Positions 43,804 to 53,365 are shown, counted from the stretch's first letter. The stretch is DNA of 64,000 nt from JANXXV01 sp040002435 (GCA_040002435.1 JBDUEM010000003.1:1-64000), one strand, 5' to 3'. Translations and numbers: made by a program. Notes: generated by a model not told the origin, from the letters alone.

Positions 43804-46230
43804 ATGCGGGCCGCAAAATGGATGGCCGCGATCATCGCCACGGTTGCAATCTGTCAGGCGCAAGTGTCTGTCATGCTTTCGCCAGTTGCTTCTCCCTCCT
43901 CAGGACAAGCAGGTGTAACCAGCGTTAATGTGACGGGGACCAGTTTTCCCGGCGGGACTATTACTCCAGCTAACACTATCGTGCAGTTGCAACCCGCTAG
44001 TGGAGGGCCACCCGTTGTAATTCAGCCGAACACGGTAACCACGATCATCGGTTCCACGCGCCGGGTCACCTTTGTGATTCCGGCCTCTATAAGCATTGAA
44101 GAACCAACACCTTACCTTGTGTCCATTTCGGGCACTACTTCTTCGCAAATAGCGTTTGCGAGCAGCAACAGTGCCTCTCTAACGATCACGGCCGGGACTT
44201 ATAGCGCGTCCGGTGCGGGTCCTACCCCGGCGATCTCTGATTTCAATCCGAAATCCGGTCCAGTGGGTACCCAAATTACCCTGGCCGGATCGAATCTGTC
44301 ACCGTCACCGGTCGTAACCCTCGCGAAACAAGGTGGTGGGACCGTCACCGCCTCCGTCGCCAGCTCTGGGGGCAACAGTATTGCCTTTATCATTCCGGCG
44401 GGTGCGGCGACTGGTGCGGTAGCCGTGACGGTTAAGGGCAAGACAGCGACGTCGTCTGCGGTCCTGACTGTGCCGCCTCCGCCAAACTTCACTATCAGCA
44501 TGCTTCCGTCCCCTGCCAGCCTCATCCGGGGCCAATCAGTCAATTTGAACGTTAGCCTGACGGGATCCAACGGGTTTGCTCAGGCGGCTGCTCTCAGTGT
44601 CAGCGGCGTGCCGAGTGGTGTTACTTCAGGTCTCAGCCCGCAACAAATCGGCGACGGACAGATAGCGACGCTCACACTGACGGCCCCGGCGAATCAGCCA
44701 ACCTCAGGCAGTGATATTACCGTTACAGCTTCCGCGACAATAGATGGAAGTCCGGTTGTCCACACTGCGACTGCTCATTTGAATGTTGTTGTAGACGCAA
44801 GCCTGGTCTCGGTCTCAACTGCCCAGTACAACAACGAGCGAACCGGAGCAAACTTGACTGAAAAGGTCCTGACTCCGGCGAATGTGGCTGGGATTAAGAA
44901 ACTGGGATCCTTCGCGGTGGACGGTAATGTGTACGCACATCCGTTGATCATCACCGGCGTCTCCATTTCCGGGGCGGCAACGGTCCTGGTCACTGTAACC
45001 ATGCACAACTCGGTTTATGTCTTTGACGCTGACGCTCCGGGAAGCCCGTACATCTGGACGAGAAATCTCGGAACGCCGCTGACTAGCCACCCGGGCCAGG
45101 CGGATAACTTTCTGTACCAGCAGGAAATGGGTTGTATGGCGACGCCGGTAGTCGATACTTCCGCTGGTGTCATTTACGCGTTGTGTGTCACGTCCTCGGG
45201 AATTTGGAAACTTTACAGTTTCAATCTGGCGAACGGTACAGACTTTCATGCGCCGGTTACGATTTCTGGAACCGCCAATGGATTGACTTTCGATCCTATC
45301 CGGCAGTTTTCGAGGGTTGCGCTTGGCCTCGTGAATGGGGTGTTAAATCTCGCCTTTACCGGTTTTGCCGATGAACTGCCCTATCAGGGATGGGTTTTCG
45401 CCTATAACGCTAGCACGCTGAGCCAAGTGGGGGCTTGGTCGGTAGTGGACACTCTGAACGGCGGCGCCGGGATCTGGTCCTCCGGCGGCGGACTCGCTTC
45501 CGACGGAACCAGTCTCTTCGCCAGCACGGGCAACGGAACCTTTGCGGCAAAGAATTACGGAAACGCAATTGTACGCTTGTCTCCGCTGCTGGCGCCGCTC
45601 GACTACGCGACGCCTGCCGACTGGGCCGACATCAACGCCCATGACCGGGACATTAGCTCCGGTCGCGTGTTGGTCGTCGGAAACTATGTAATTGGGGGCG
45701 GCAAAGACGGCCGTATCTTTGTTCTCGACAAGAGTGGATCTGCCACCATGGGAGGACTGGAAGGCAGCAGCGGAACGCCGCTTCATCAGATCCTGGACGC
45801 GCAAAACGGCGCAATTTTCGGTTGCACCGTCTTTGCCAATAACTCACTCATAGTCGGGGCGATGAACACGACAATGAAGCGCTATTCTTGGAACGGGTCC
45901 AGTTTCAACCCGGCGGCTGTGGCCATCGGCGTCGATCCCTATCCCAACCCCGGTCCCGCCTGTTCATACAGCTCAAATGGAGCTGACACCACTACGGGAA
46001 TTGTTTGGGGCGTAACTCCAGTGGCAATGGCCTTTAGCGTTCCTCAACCGGGAATACTGCGCGCCTGGAGCGCTCTGACTCTCGCGGAGATTTACAGCTC
46101 CGATGCAGTCCCTGGAAACGCTCTGGGTAATTTTGCCAAGTTCGCTTCCCCAACGGTGGCGAATGGCCGGGTGTATGTATCAACGTTTAGTAACGCAGTC
46201 TCCGTGTACGGTTTCGCGAGTACACAGTAA
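43804..46230 (+). CDS. Secreted Ig-like (IPT/TIG) plus beta-propeller protein, copy 1
   Basis: 808 residues with signal peptide (MAAIIATVAICQAQ). The N-terminal third holds IPT/TIG-like Ig domains (VSVMLSPVASPSSGQAGVTS; ISDFNPKSGPVGTQITLAGS; LPSPASLIRGQSVNLNVSL). From about residue 335 a PQQ-type/quinoprotein-like propeller follows (STAQYNNERTGANLTEKVL, MHNSVYVFDADAPG, MGCMATPVVDTSAGVIYAL, YVIGGGKDGRIFVLDKSG). It is a paralogue of 49367-52090 over its whole length but lacks one Ig-like domain of ~100 residues. GGAGG with 8-base spacing is shared by both copies. Probably surface-exposed; function unknown. Confidence 0.85.
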   Translation: MRAAKWMAAIIATVAICQAQVSVMLSPVASPSSGQAGVTSVNVTGTSFPGGTITPANTIVQLQPASGGPPVVIQPNTVTTIIGSTRRVTFVIPASISIEEPTPYLVSISGTTSSQIAFASSNSASLTITAGTYSASGAGPTPAISDFNPKSGPVGTQITLAGSNLSPSPVVTLAKQGGGTVTASVASSGGNSIAFIIPAGAATGAVAVTVKGKTATSSAVLTVPPPPNFTISMLPSPASLIRGQSVNLNVSLTGSNGFAQAAALSVSGVPSGVTSGLSPQQIGDGQIATLTLTAPANQPTSGSDITVTASATIDGSPVVHTATAHLNVVVDASLVSVSTAQYNNERTGANLTEKVLTPANVAGIKKLGSFAVDGNVYAHPLIITGVSISGAATVLVTVTMHNSVYVFDADAPGSPYIWTRNLGTPLTSHPGQADNFLYQQEMGCMATPVVDTSAGVIYALCVTSSGIWKLYSFNLANGTDFHAPVTISGTANGLTFDPIRQFSRVALGLVNGVLNLAFTGFADELPYQGWVFAYNASTLSQVGAWSVVDTLNGGAGIWSSGGGLASDGTSLFASTGNGTFAAKNYGNAIVRLSPLLAPLDYATPADWADINAHDRDISSGRVLVVGNYVIGGGKDGRIFVLDKSGSATMGGLEGSSGTPLHQILDAQNGAIFGCTVFANNSLIVGAMNTTMKRYSWNGSSFNPAAVAIGVDPYPNPGPACSYSSNGADTTTGIVWGVTPVAMAFSVPQPGILRAWSALTLAEIYSSDAVPGNALGNFAKFASPTVANGRVYVSTFSNAVSVYGFASTQ

Positions 46231-46234
46231 ATCG

Positions 46235-46292
46235 CAGGGGATTCCTGCCGGGCGGTTCAGGTTCGCATAACGAACTGCCCGTATATCCCCTG
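46235..46292 (+). terminator. Long nested hairpin after the first propeller gene
   Basis: Two nested stems: caggggat (46235-46242) with atcccctg (46285-46292), and cgggcggttc (46249-46258) with gaactgcccg (46272-46281, one G:T pair). No U run follows, so it may act as a rho-independent-like stop or mRNA 3' end stabiliser; the call is tentative. A related hairpin follows copy 2. Confidence 0.45.
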
Positions 46293-46413
46293 TGACGGTT
46301 GCATGCGCCTCAGGCCTGCCGCCGGCAGCGCCAGAGCGGAACTGCGGGGACTCAGCGCCGATGTCCTTGATAATCGACGCTCGCGCCTCAGGCTTGTGGT
46401 AGTCTTTTGCCTG

Positions 46414-47664
46414 ATGCGTCTTTTCCAACTGTTATTTGCGGTCTTCGCCGGGCTTCCTCTGCTGGCTCAACAGCCTTCCTTCGTGGAGTTGTTGCGCATG
46501 GGTAAAGCGGCTGCTCCGGAATTGAAGACGGTGCTGCCGGCAGCCATGGGAGAGGCCAATTTGAAGAAAGGCGCCGCTTACGCGGCCGAGGGCTCGGACT
46601 TCCTGTTTGCCGTAGAAACGCCATCCGCACCGCAGCTTCTTGTGGATGACGCCGCAGGCAGCCCGATGAAACGGGTAAAAGGCACCGACCTTTGGGTTGG
46701 AACATCCAGCCTAGAGACAGGAGCGGTGCACTCGTTTTCTTACCTGATCGACGGAAAGCCCTTTGGAGGCAAGACCGACGTGCTGGCGTTTGGTCCTTAC
46801 TCCTACGCAAAGCCAGGGGTGCCGGCCGGGAAGCTCTCCGAGAAACTGGTACACACCTCCAGAATCTATCCCGGCATGAAGAGCGACTACTGGGTTTACG
46901 TTCCTGCGCAATACGATCCCAAGACCCCAGCCGCTGTGATGGTCTGGCAGGATGGTGAAGTGTTGGTGCCGAGAGAGCTGCCTTCCCGAGCGCAGGTCGT
47001 TTTTGACAATCTGACGTACGAGAAGAAGATTCCAGTCATTATCCAGGTACTCATTTCACCCGGTCTGGTGGGCGAGACCAAGATGCGCAGTATCGAATAC
47101 GATAGCGTGAACGACACCTACGCACGTTTTCTTCGGGACGAGATTCTCGCCGAAGTGCAATTGAAATACAACTTGCGCAAGGAAGGATACAGCCGGGCGA
47201 TCGCCGGAGATTCATCGGGCGGTATCTGCGCCTTCAACGTCGCCTGGCAGCAGCCTGATCAATTTAGCCGTGTATTGTCCCGCATCGGAAGTTTTACCAG
47301 CATCCAGTGGAAGCCAGGTATCCTCGATGGCGGCAACGTCTTCCCCAATAAGATCCGCAAGGAACCGCATCGCAACGTTCGCGTCTGGCTGCAGGACGGG
47401 TCCGGCGACCTCGAGAACGAACACGGCAGTTGGCCTCTGCAAAATGTACAGATGGCGAATTCCCTGAAGCTGAGAGAGTACGATTTCCACCTGGCGTGGG
47501 GCGCCGGCACTCACAACCGGAACGGCGGCCACGCTGAACTAGCGGATGAAATGATCTGGCTTTGGCGCGACTACGATGCGGGCAAAACAGAACAGACATA
47601 CCAGATGGAAGCCTCGGAAAGAGCGAAGCCGCTGTTCCGTATCAAGGCGCTGAACCGGGATTAA
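46414..47664 (+). CDS. Secreted Fes-like alpha/beta-hydrolase esterase (paralogue 2)
   Basis: 416 residues from the ATG at 46414 (signal peptide LLFAVFAGLPLLAQQ; the frame opens at 46303). Same plan as the esterase at 6371-7624: FVELLRMGKAAAPEL, an N-terminal beta domain, YWVYVPAQYDPKTPAAVMVW, RFLRDEILAEVQLKYNLRKE, AIAGDSSGGICAF with the nucleophile Ser, and GAGTHNRNGGHA with the likely His. Sequence similarity to paralogue 1 is high over the whole length. The next gene, an ABC ATPase, begins four bases after its stop, implying one operon. The link to siderophore or ester uptake is a guess based on the family and the ATPase neighbour. Confidence 0.87.
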   Translation: MRLFQLLFAVFAGLPLLAQQPSFVELLRMGKAAAPELKTVLPAAMGEANLKKGAAYAAEGSDFLFAVETPSAPQLLVDDAAGSPMKRVKGTDLWVGTSSLETGAVHSFSYLIDGKPFGGKTDVLAFGPYSYAKPGVPAGKLSEKLVHTSRIYPGMKSDYWVYVPAQYDPKTPAAVMVWQDGEVLVPRELPSRAQVVFDNLTYEKKIPVIIQVLISPGLVGETKMRSIEYDSVNDTYARFLRDEILAEVQLKYNLRKEGYSRAIAGDSSGGICAFNVAWQQPDQFSRVLSRIGSFTSIQWKPGILDGGNVFPNKIRKEPHRNVRVWLQDGSGDLENEHGSWPLQNVQMANSLKLREYDFHLAWGAGTHNRNGGHAELADEMIWLWRDYDAGKTEQTYQMEASERAKPLFRIKALNRD

Positions 47665-47668
47665 CCTC

Positions 47669-48451
47669 TTGACCACTCCACTGATTGAATACCAGAACAT
47701 TACGGTTTGCCGCGGGGAAAAGGTGGCGTTAGATTCCATCACGCTTTCCATCGCGGTGGGAGAACACGTTGCCATTCTGGGGCCGAACGGCTGCGGGAAA
47801 TCGACGCTCATCAAAACCATGACCCGCGAATGCTACCCGCGGCTGGATGGACCCGACTCCTGGATGCGGATCATGGGAAAAGAGATTTGGAACGTCTTCG
47901 ATTTGCGGGCGATGTTGGGGATCGTCTCAAACGATCTGATGTTGAGCTGCACACGGGACTATTCCGCCCGCGAGATCGTGTTGTCCGGCTTCTTCAGCAG
48001 TGTCGGAATCTGGCCCAACCATCATGTAACACCGGAGATGGAGGAACGAACTGAGCAGTTGCTCAAACAGTTTGAAATCTCACATCTGGCCGAAAGGAAC
48101 ACAGACGAACTCTCTTCTGGAGAAGCTCGTCGTGTTCTGATCGCCCGGGCGCTCGTTCACGAACCAAAGGCGCTCGTCCTCGATGAGCCGACCACAAGCC
48201 TTGACTTTCATGCCACGCACGAACTTCGTGAGACGCTCCGTAAAGTGGCGCAAGCAGGTACAAGTGTCGTCCTGGTTACGCACCACCTGCCCGATATAGT
48301 TCCCGAAGTGGAACGAGTGATTCTTATGCGGGAGGGAAAGGTTCTTCGGGACGGGGCGAAACATAGGGTCCTTAGTTCAAAGGCCCTGTCCGAAGTCTTC
48401 GCAACTAAGGCCGAGGTAGTAGAGCGCGATGGCTACTATCAGGTTTGGTAA
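47669..48451 (+). CDS. Orphan ABC transporter ATPase
   Basis: 260 residues from a TTG (47669). Complete ABC signature set: Walker A GPNGCGKST, Q-loop region, LSSGEARRVLIARAL (signature LSSGE), Walker B ALVLDEPT, and the H-loop His in VTHHLPDI. The pattern MTTPLIEYQNITVCRGEKVA resembles ModF/iron-complex-type single ATPases. No permease or binding protein gene is near, so it either serves a distant transporter or acts alone. It is the second gene of an operon with the esterase. The 304 bases after it (48452-48755) are AT-rich and contain no gene. Confidence 0.88.
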   Translation: MTTPLIEYQNITVCRGEKVALDSITLSIAVGEHVAILGPNGCGKSTLIKTMTRECYPRLDGPDSWMRIMGKEIWNVFDLRAMLGIVSNDLMLSCTRDYSAREIVLSGFFSSVGIWPNHHVTPEMEERTEQLLKQFEISHLAERNTDELSSGEARRVLIARALVHEPKALVLDEPTTSLDFHATHELRETLRKVAQAGTSVVLVTHHLPDIVPEVERVILMREGKVLRDGAKHRVLSSKALSEVFATKAEVVERDGYYQVW

Positions 48452-48755
48452 CTCTCCCAAGTACTGCTCTCACTGTATAAATTCCTTCCAAAGATCAAAT
48501 ATTACCAACAATTATAAATAAATTGTAATTATTCCTTTGCCTCAAAGGACTTTCTATATTACACTCATCTCCTAGGTCAGATTTAACGCTAAAGTAATGA
48601 CTCGAAAGAATTAAGGTGTTTCCCTGAGATTTTTTTTGTGCAAGTTTTCGCGGAATTCTGCCGATGAACGCGAGTAACCCAAAGGCAACCGTGTAACCAA
48701 CTGATTTGATAGATGGGTTGCACGGAGTCCAAATAAATTGATTGAGGATTCTCCC
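48452..48755. promoter_or_regulatory. AT-rich upstream region of the second PEP-CTERM unit
   Basis: Unusually AT-rich for this genome (for example attataaataaattgtaat near 48512 and tttttttt near 48631). No gene is seen. It presumably holds the promoter of the PEP-CTERM and propeller operon; the low-GC stretch around 48500-48560 is the likeliest core, but no clear consensus boxes can be assigned. The leader ttgattgaggatt near the start codon is shared with the decayed copy at 43.5 kb. Confidence 0.5.
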
Positions 48756-49367
48756 ATGTTCCGACTCACAACGTGCGTCTTTGCCCTTTTCCTGACGTGC
48801 TCCACCTCAGCCTACTCTGCAACTATCAACCTGGGGGTTATTAGCTTTGATGTCTTAACTTCCCCAAATGGTGCTGACCCTGGTGTCAACGTCTTTAACG
48901 TCACTAACCTGACGGGCGACCCAACTCTGGCGGGGTTCGCCCTGCCATCCGACTTTCCCGTTTTCACGTTTCTTTCGTTCCTTGACAGCAGCATGACATT
49001 GGAGGATGGTGGACCATCTTCGGTTGTCAATATCGGTGCAGTCGATCCCGGCCCGTTTGCGTCGCCGATCAGCCTGCAATTTCCTGACACGGCGGTGTTT
49101 ACTTCAGCGACATTCTCCGGAATGCTGAGTCACACAACGCTGCTTCTGGCAGATGGGACGACTTTCCTGGCGGATAGCTCCGAAGTGGTGGCAACTATTT
49201 TGCCTTTTTCTGGGCAGTCGCTGGTTGCAGGCGGCGATTTCGCGGTAATCAGCATTACAGGCTCAATCGCCCCCACTGACTCAGTTCCCGAACCGCAGAC
49301 AGGCGTACTGGTAATGGCTGCGTTCGGATTGTTGTCCGTTGTTGCCAAAACGCGGAGGTCGCGCTGA
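48756..49367 (+). CDS. PEP-CTERM sorted exported protein
   Basis: 203 residues from the ATG at 48756 with TGAGGA upstream. A signal peptide (CVFALFLTCSTSAYSA) and a C-terminal PEP-CTERM signal: VPEP, a hydrophobic segment (GVLVMAAFGLLSVVA) and a basic end (KTRRSR). The middle is Ser/Thr/Gly-rich with beta patterns. Such proteins are processed by an EpsH/exosortase, usually in exopolysaccharide-making bacteria; no exosortase is in the window. Its stop overlaps the start of the propeller gene (TGATG), so they are translationally coupled. The unit is duplicated at 43.5-46.3 kb, where this gene is decayed. Confidence 0.87.
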   Translation: MFRLTTCVFALFLTCSTSAYSATINLGVISFDVLTSPNGADPGVNVFNVTNLTGDPTLAGFALPSDFPVFTFLSFLDSSMTLEDGGPSSVVNIGAVDPGPFASPISLQFPDTAVFTSATFSGMLSHTTLLLADGTTFLADSSEVVATILPFSGQSLVAGGDFAVISITGSIAPTDSVPEPQTGVLVMAAFGLLSVVAKTRRSR

Positions 49368-52090
49368 TGCAAGTCGCAAAATGGGCTGCGGCAACGATTG
49401 CCGCGGTCGCGCTCTGTCAGGCGCAGGTACCGGTGATGCTTTCGCCGGTAGCTTCTCCTGCAGTTGGACAGGCCGGCGCAACAAGCGTTAATTTGACCGG
49501 AACAGGCTTTCCAGCCGGCACTATTTCTCCACAAACCACTATCGTGGAACTACAACCCGCTAACGGGGGGCCTGCGGTTGCCGCAAAGGTGATGGCGGTA
49601 ACGACGATTTTCGGCTCAACAAGGCGCGTCACGTTTCTGATCCCGGCGTCGCTCAGTGCGACCGGACCCACCCAATACGTGGCGTCCGTCTCTGGGACGA
49701 CCTCGACAGCAACTACTTTCGCCAGTTTCAACAGCGCATCTCTGCTGGTGTTGCCGGGCGCTATCGAGTTGCCGGATGCTTCCCTTACGTCGGTCTCTCC
49801 AAGTGGTGGGCTGGCCGGACAAACCTTCCTTGTGACAATTACAGGAATAGCCACTGATTTCGTTCAGGGGTCGACGCAAGCCCGCTTCGGCGCCGGCATC
49901 TCGGTTGGAGGAAGCGCCGCTGGTGGATTCGGGCCTGTAACCGTAAATAGTCTAACCACCGCGACAGCCTCACTGTCAATCGATGCAACGGCCTCGGTAG
50001 GTGTGCGAGATGTCACAGTCACGACGGGATCCAAAGAAGTGAGCCTGCTTTCTGGCTTCAATGTCGGTGCGGCACCTCTCCCCGCCATCTCCGATTTCAA
50101 TCCGAAATCCGCGCCGGCAGGTGCGCAAATCGTGCTCACCGGGTCAAATCTCTCGCCGTCACCGTCCATCACGCTGGCGAAACAGGGAGGAGGAACCGTC
50201 GCGGCTCAAATCCTCAGCGCCTCAGCGACTGGTATCACCTTTACGATTCCATCGACTGCGGCTACCGGAACGGTCGCGGTAACGGTAGGAGGCGCAACAG
50301 CGACGTCCTCCGCGGCTTTGACTATCACTCCGCCGCCGAGCTTTTCCATTAGCGCGCTGCCGTCGCCGGCTCAGCTCATACAAGGCCAGTCGATTAATTT
50401 GACGGTCAGCCTGACAGGTTCGAACGGGTTTAGTCAGATGGCGACTCTGAGCGTCAGCGGCGTTCCCAGCGGCATCACCCCCGCTTTCAGTCCGTTGCAA
50501 ATCACAGACGGTCAATCCTCTAGCCTTACGCTCACGGCTCCAGCCAATCAGCCAACCAGCAGCAGCGACATCACCATATCCGCTTCTGCAACCGTAAATG
50601 GGAATGTCGTTGTCCACACGGCAATCGTTCATGTGAACGTCACAGCCGCCGATACCGGGAATATTGTGACGGTTTCCACGGCACAATACAACAACCAGCG
50701 AACCGGGGCGAACTTGAACGAGAAGATCCTAACGCCCGCGAATGTGGATGGAATCAGGAAGCTCGGCTCTTACGCGGTCGACGGTGCCGTATACGCCCAG
50801 CCCCTGATTATCAGCAACGTCTCTGTTTCCGGGGCTTCATCCGTATTGGTCACGGCCACCATGCACAATTCGGTGTACGTATTCAATGCCCAAGCGCCAG
50901 GGAGCCCTTACATCTGGACGCGTAATCTGGGTACACCTCTGACCAGCCACCCCGGACAGGCGGACAATTTTCTGTACCAGGGCGAAATGGGATGCATGGC
51001 AACGCCAGTAGTCGATACGGCTGCCGGTGTGATCTATGCGCTTTGTGCCAACTCCTCGGGACTCTGGAAACTATACAGCTTCAATCTGGCGGATGGGACG
51101 GATTTCCATGCTCCGGTCACCATTGCTGGAAGCTCTAACGGAATCGCGTTCGATCCTATACGCCACATGTCCCGGGTGGCCCTGGGCCTCGTCAATGGAG
51201 TTGTGAATATCGCATTCTGCGGTTGGGCGGATCAACTACCTTACCAGGGATGGGTGTTCGCCTACAACGCTTCAACGCTCAGTCAAATTGGAGCATGGTC
51301 GGTCGTGGACACTGAGGACGGAGGGGCCGGGATTTGGCTCTCCGCCGGGGGACTGGCTTCGGATGGAACCAGCCTGTTCGTCAGCACCGGTAATGGCACG
51401 TTCGCCGCCAAGAATTACGGCAACGCATTTGTCCGCCTTTCCCAGTTGCTTGCGCCCCTCGATTACGCCACACCCGCCGATTGGATGACGATCAATGCGA
51501 GGGACCGCGATATCAATGCGGGCCGCGTTTTTGTGACCGGTAACTATGTAATTGGCGGCGGCAAGGACGGGCGAATCTTCGTACTCGACAAGAGTGGTCC
51601 GTCAAGTATGGGAGGTTTGGAAGGCAGTGGAGGGCCGCCGTTTCATCAGGTATTCGAGGGACAGAACGGCGCCATCTTCGGCTGCACGGTTTTTGCCAAC
51701 AACTCAATGATTGTTGGGGCAATGAACACGACTATGAAACGCTATACGTGGAACGGCAGCACGTTCAACACGTCACCCGCGGGAATCGGGGCCGATCCCT
51801 ATCCCAACCCCGGTCCGGCGTGTTCCTACAGCTCAAATGGCGCCGACACATCGACGGCAATCGTTTGGGGAGTAACGCCGGCGGCCAGCGCCTTTAACTT
51901 CGTCCAGACGGGAACGCTTCGAGCCTGGGACGGCAACACGCTGGCGGAGATTTACAGCTCCGGCACAACCCCAGGAGAAGCCCTGGGCGACTACACCAAG
52001 TTCGCGCCTCCCACAGTCGCGAATGGCCGGGTCTATGTCGCCACTCACAGCAATGCAGTAGCGGTATACGGCTTTCCCGCAAATCCGTAG
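49367..52090 (+). CDS. Secreted Ig-like (IPT/TIG) plus beta-propeller protein, copy 2
   Basis: 907 residues, signal peptide (AAATIAAVALCQAQ). Same architecture as 43804-46230 but with an extra ~100-residue IPT/TIG-type domain (LPDASLTSVSPSGGLAGQTF, GVRDVTVTTGSKEVSLLSGF) before ISDFNPKSAPAGAQIVLTGS. The propeller part (from STAQYNNQRTGANLNEKIL) is nearly colinear with copy 1 including YVIGGGKDGRIFVLDKSG. The GGAGG ribosome site (49354-49358) lies inside the end of the PEP-CTERM gene and the start overlaps its stop. It is likely a surface or matrix protein; the partner PEP-CTERM protein suggests co-export, but the function is unknown. Confidence 0.87.
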   Translation: MQVAKWAAATIAAVALCQAQVPVMLSPVASPAVGQAGATSVNLTGTGFPAGTISPQTTIVELQPANGGPAVAAKVMAVTTIFGSTRRVTFLIPASLSATGPTQYVASVSGTTSTATTFASFNSASLLVLPGAIELPDASLTSVSPSGGLAGQTFLVTITGIATDFVQGSTQARFGAGISVGGSAAGGFGPVTVNSLTTATASLSIDATASVGVRDVTVTTGSKEVSLLSGFNVGAAPLPAISDFNPKSAPAGAQIVLTGSNLSPSPSITLAKQGGGTVAAQILSASATGITFTIPSTAATGTVAVTVGGATATSSAALTITPPPSFSISALPSPAQLIQGQSINLTVSLTGSNGFSQMATLSVSGVPSGITPAFSPLQITDGQSSSLTLTAPANQPTSSSDITISASATVNGNVVVHTAIVHVNVTAADTGNIVTVSTAQYNNQRTGANLNEKILTPANVDGIRKLGSYAVDGAVYAQPLIISNVSVSGASSVLVTATMHNSVYVFNAQAPGSPYIWTRNLGTPLTSHPGQADNFLYQGEMGCMATPVVDTAAGVIYALCANSSGLWKLYSFNLADGTDFHAPVTIAGSSNGIAFDPIRHMSRVALGLVNGVVNIAFCGWADQLPYQGWVFAYNASTLSQIGAWSVVDTEDGGAGIWLSAGGLASDGTSLFVSTGNGTFAAKNYGNAFVRLSQLLAPLDYATPADWMTINARDRDINAGRVFVTGNYVIGGGKDGRIFVLDKSGPSSMGGLEGSGGPPFHQVFEGQNGAIFGCTVFANNSMIVGAMNTTMKRYTWNGSTFNTSPAGIGADPYPNPGPACSYSSNGADTSTAIVWGVTPAASAFNFVQTGTLRAWDGNTLAEIYSSGTTPGEALGDYTKFAPPTVANGRVYVATHSNAVAVYGFPANP

Positions 52091-52099
52091 ATAGCAAGT

Positions 52100-52133
52100 C
52101 CGGGCGGCTGCCATTTTCCTTGGAGCCGCCCGG
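52100..52133 (+). terminator. Strong hairpin after the second propeller gene
   Basis: A perfect 10-bp stem (ccgggcggct at 52100-52109 and agccgcccgg at 52124-52133) with a 14-base loop starts ten bases after the stop. No U run follows. It sits at the same place relative to the stop as the hairpin of copy 1 and shares the GGGCGG arm, so it probably descended from the same element. Confidence 0.5.
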
Positions 52134-52179
52134 CGATTTACACCTTTCTCGTCCACACACCGACGCTCCGTACGGCGGC

Positions 52180-53162
52180 AGATACACCCAGCCATCCGCC
52201 CATTCCCTTCCAAAACCCGGATCATGGGAGAGTTCCAGGCTCTTCGAAGTTAGGAGCGCGTTCCTGCGCCCAAGTTCGACGAATACTGCAACCTTCGATC
52301 GAAGAATCTCCGGAATAATCGGTTTCGACAGGAAATCTACCGCGCCCATGTTGTAGCCGCTGAAAACATGCTCATCATTTCGAAACGCAGTTAAAAAGAG
52401 AATGGGAGTTTCCGCAGAACATTCGCGGTTGCCATATCCGGCATTCTGACGTCCAGGAGAATCGCGGCAAAATCGTTATGAGCAAATACCGCAAAGCTTC
52501 CCGACCCGAATGGAATCTCCCTTCGCCACGGCCGTGGTCACAACCCTATGTTTCGGACCTGGCCCGTAAGATTGCTGGCCATGGAATGCACGCTCTCCAT
52601 CAAGTCTTTCCAGGTACCGGCTACGCCCTTCACTACGGCTTGTTCGCCTAGTTTGCCCTCCGTCCCGACCTCGCGAGCCACGCGCGTGACCTCCGAAGCA
52701 AATGAGTTAAGCTGGTCAACCATGGTGTTGACCACGCGGGCCGTTCTAAGAAACTCTCCCTTCAGTGAACGGCCGTCTGCGTCCAAAGCCATCGTCTGGG
52801 AAAGGTCCCCTTTGGCGGATTCAACACACTCTGTCCACGAGCCGGAAGTACTTCCTAGCTGGCTGGTTGCGTTATCTTCCTTCCTTGCCCACGGCGCGGC
52901 TGATCCGCTCGAACTCGGTTGTCATCTTTTCGTTCAATTCGATAACTTCATTCAAAGTGTCGCTAATCTTCCCCTCGATACCGACTAAGTCGACCGGCAT
53001 TCGAATGGAAAAATCACCTCGTCGCAAAGCTGTTACTATTTTTAGAAGCTGTTTACTATTAATGACTTCAGCGCTGGACGTTGAGGCCGTTGGCATAAGA
53101 GCATGATCGGCTACATTCGACGGAAAGTCTAGTTGACGCCTCATTTTTCCGGCCATCCTCAA
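52180..53162 (-). pseudogene. Decayed multi-HAMP hybrid histidine kinase
   Basis: Minus-strand pieces of one gene are in the right order. From 53162 downward: a start-like MRMAGKMRRQL and a HAMP segment (IVTALRRGDFSIRMPVDLVG, LNEVIELNEKMTTEFERISR), then KGDLSQTMALD, LKGEFLRTARVVNTMVDQLN and VAREVGTEGKLGEQAVVKG, and finally a receiver (FAAILLDVRMPDM; after a frameshift ILFLTAFRNDEHVF and GAVDFLSKPIIPEILRSKVA). The kinase and ATPase domains and several HAMP units are missing, and at least two frame changes separate the pieces. Intact relatives are group III-type hybrid kinases with serial HAMP domains. Bases 53163-53365 beyond the start contain nothing recognisable. Confidence 0.75.
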
Positions 53163-53365
53163 ATGCCTTAACTTTTATTAGTTAGAAATGGCAGGGTGAG
53201 TGATTTAGAGCCCCTCTAAACCAACTGAAACGGAACAAAAAGTTGCGCAAGGATTTCCATTCCGCTGCGCCCCCCAAGATGCCGCACGAATGAATTTCGC
53301 GTCACAATGGGATCGCTCTTGGTTAGCGTCGCCTCATGCGGCGATTTTACCGCCGGGCAAAAACA

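Noticed and set aside
43517..43804. A functional 95-residue protein gene
   Set aside because: Nucleotide similarity shows it to be a frameshifted remnant of the PEP-CTERM gene found intact at 48756.
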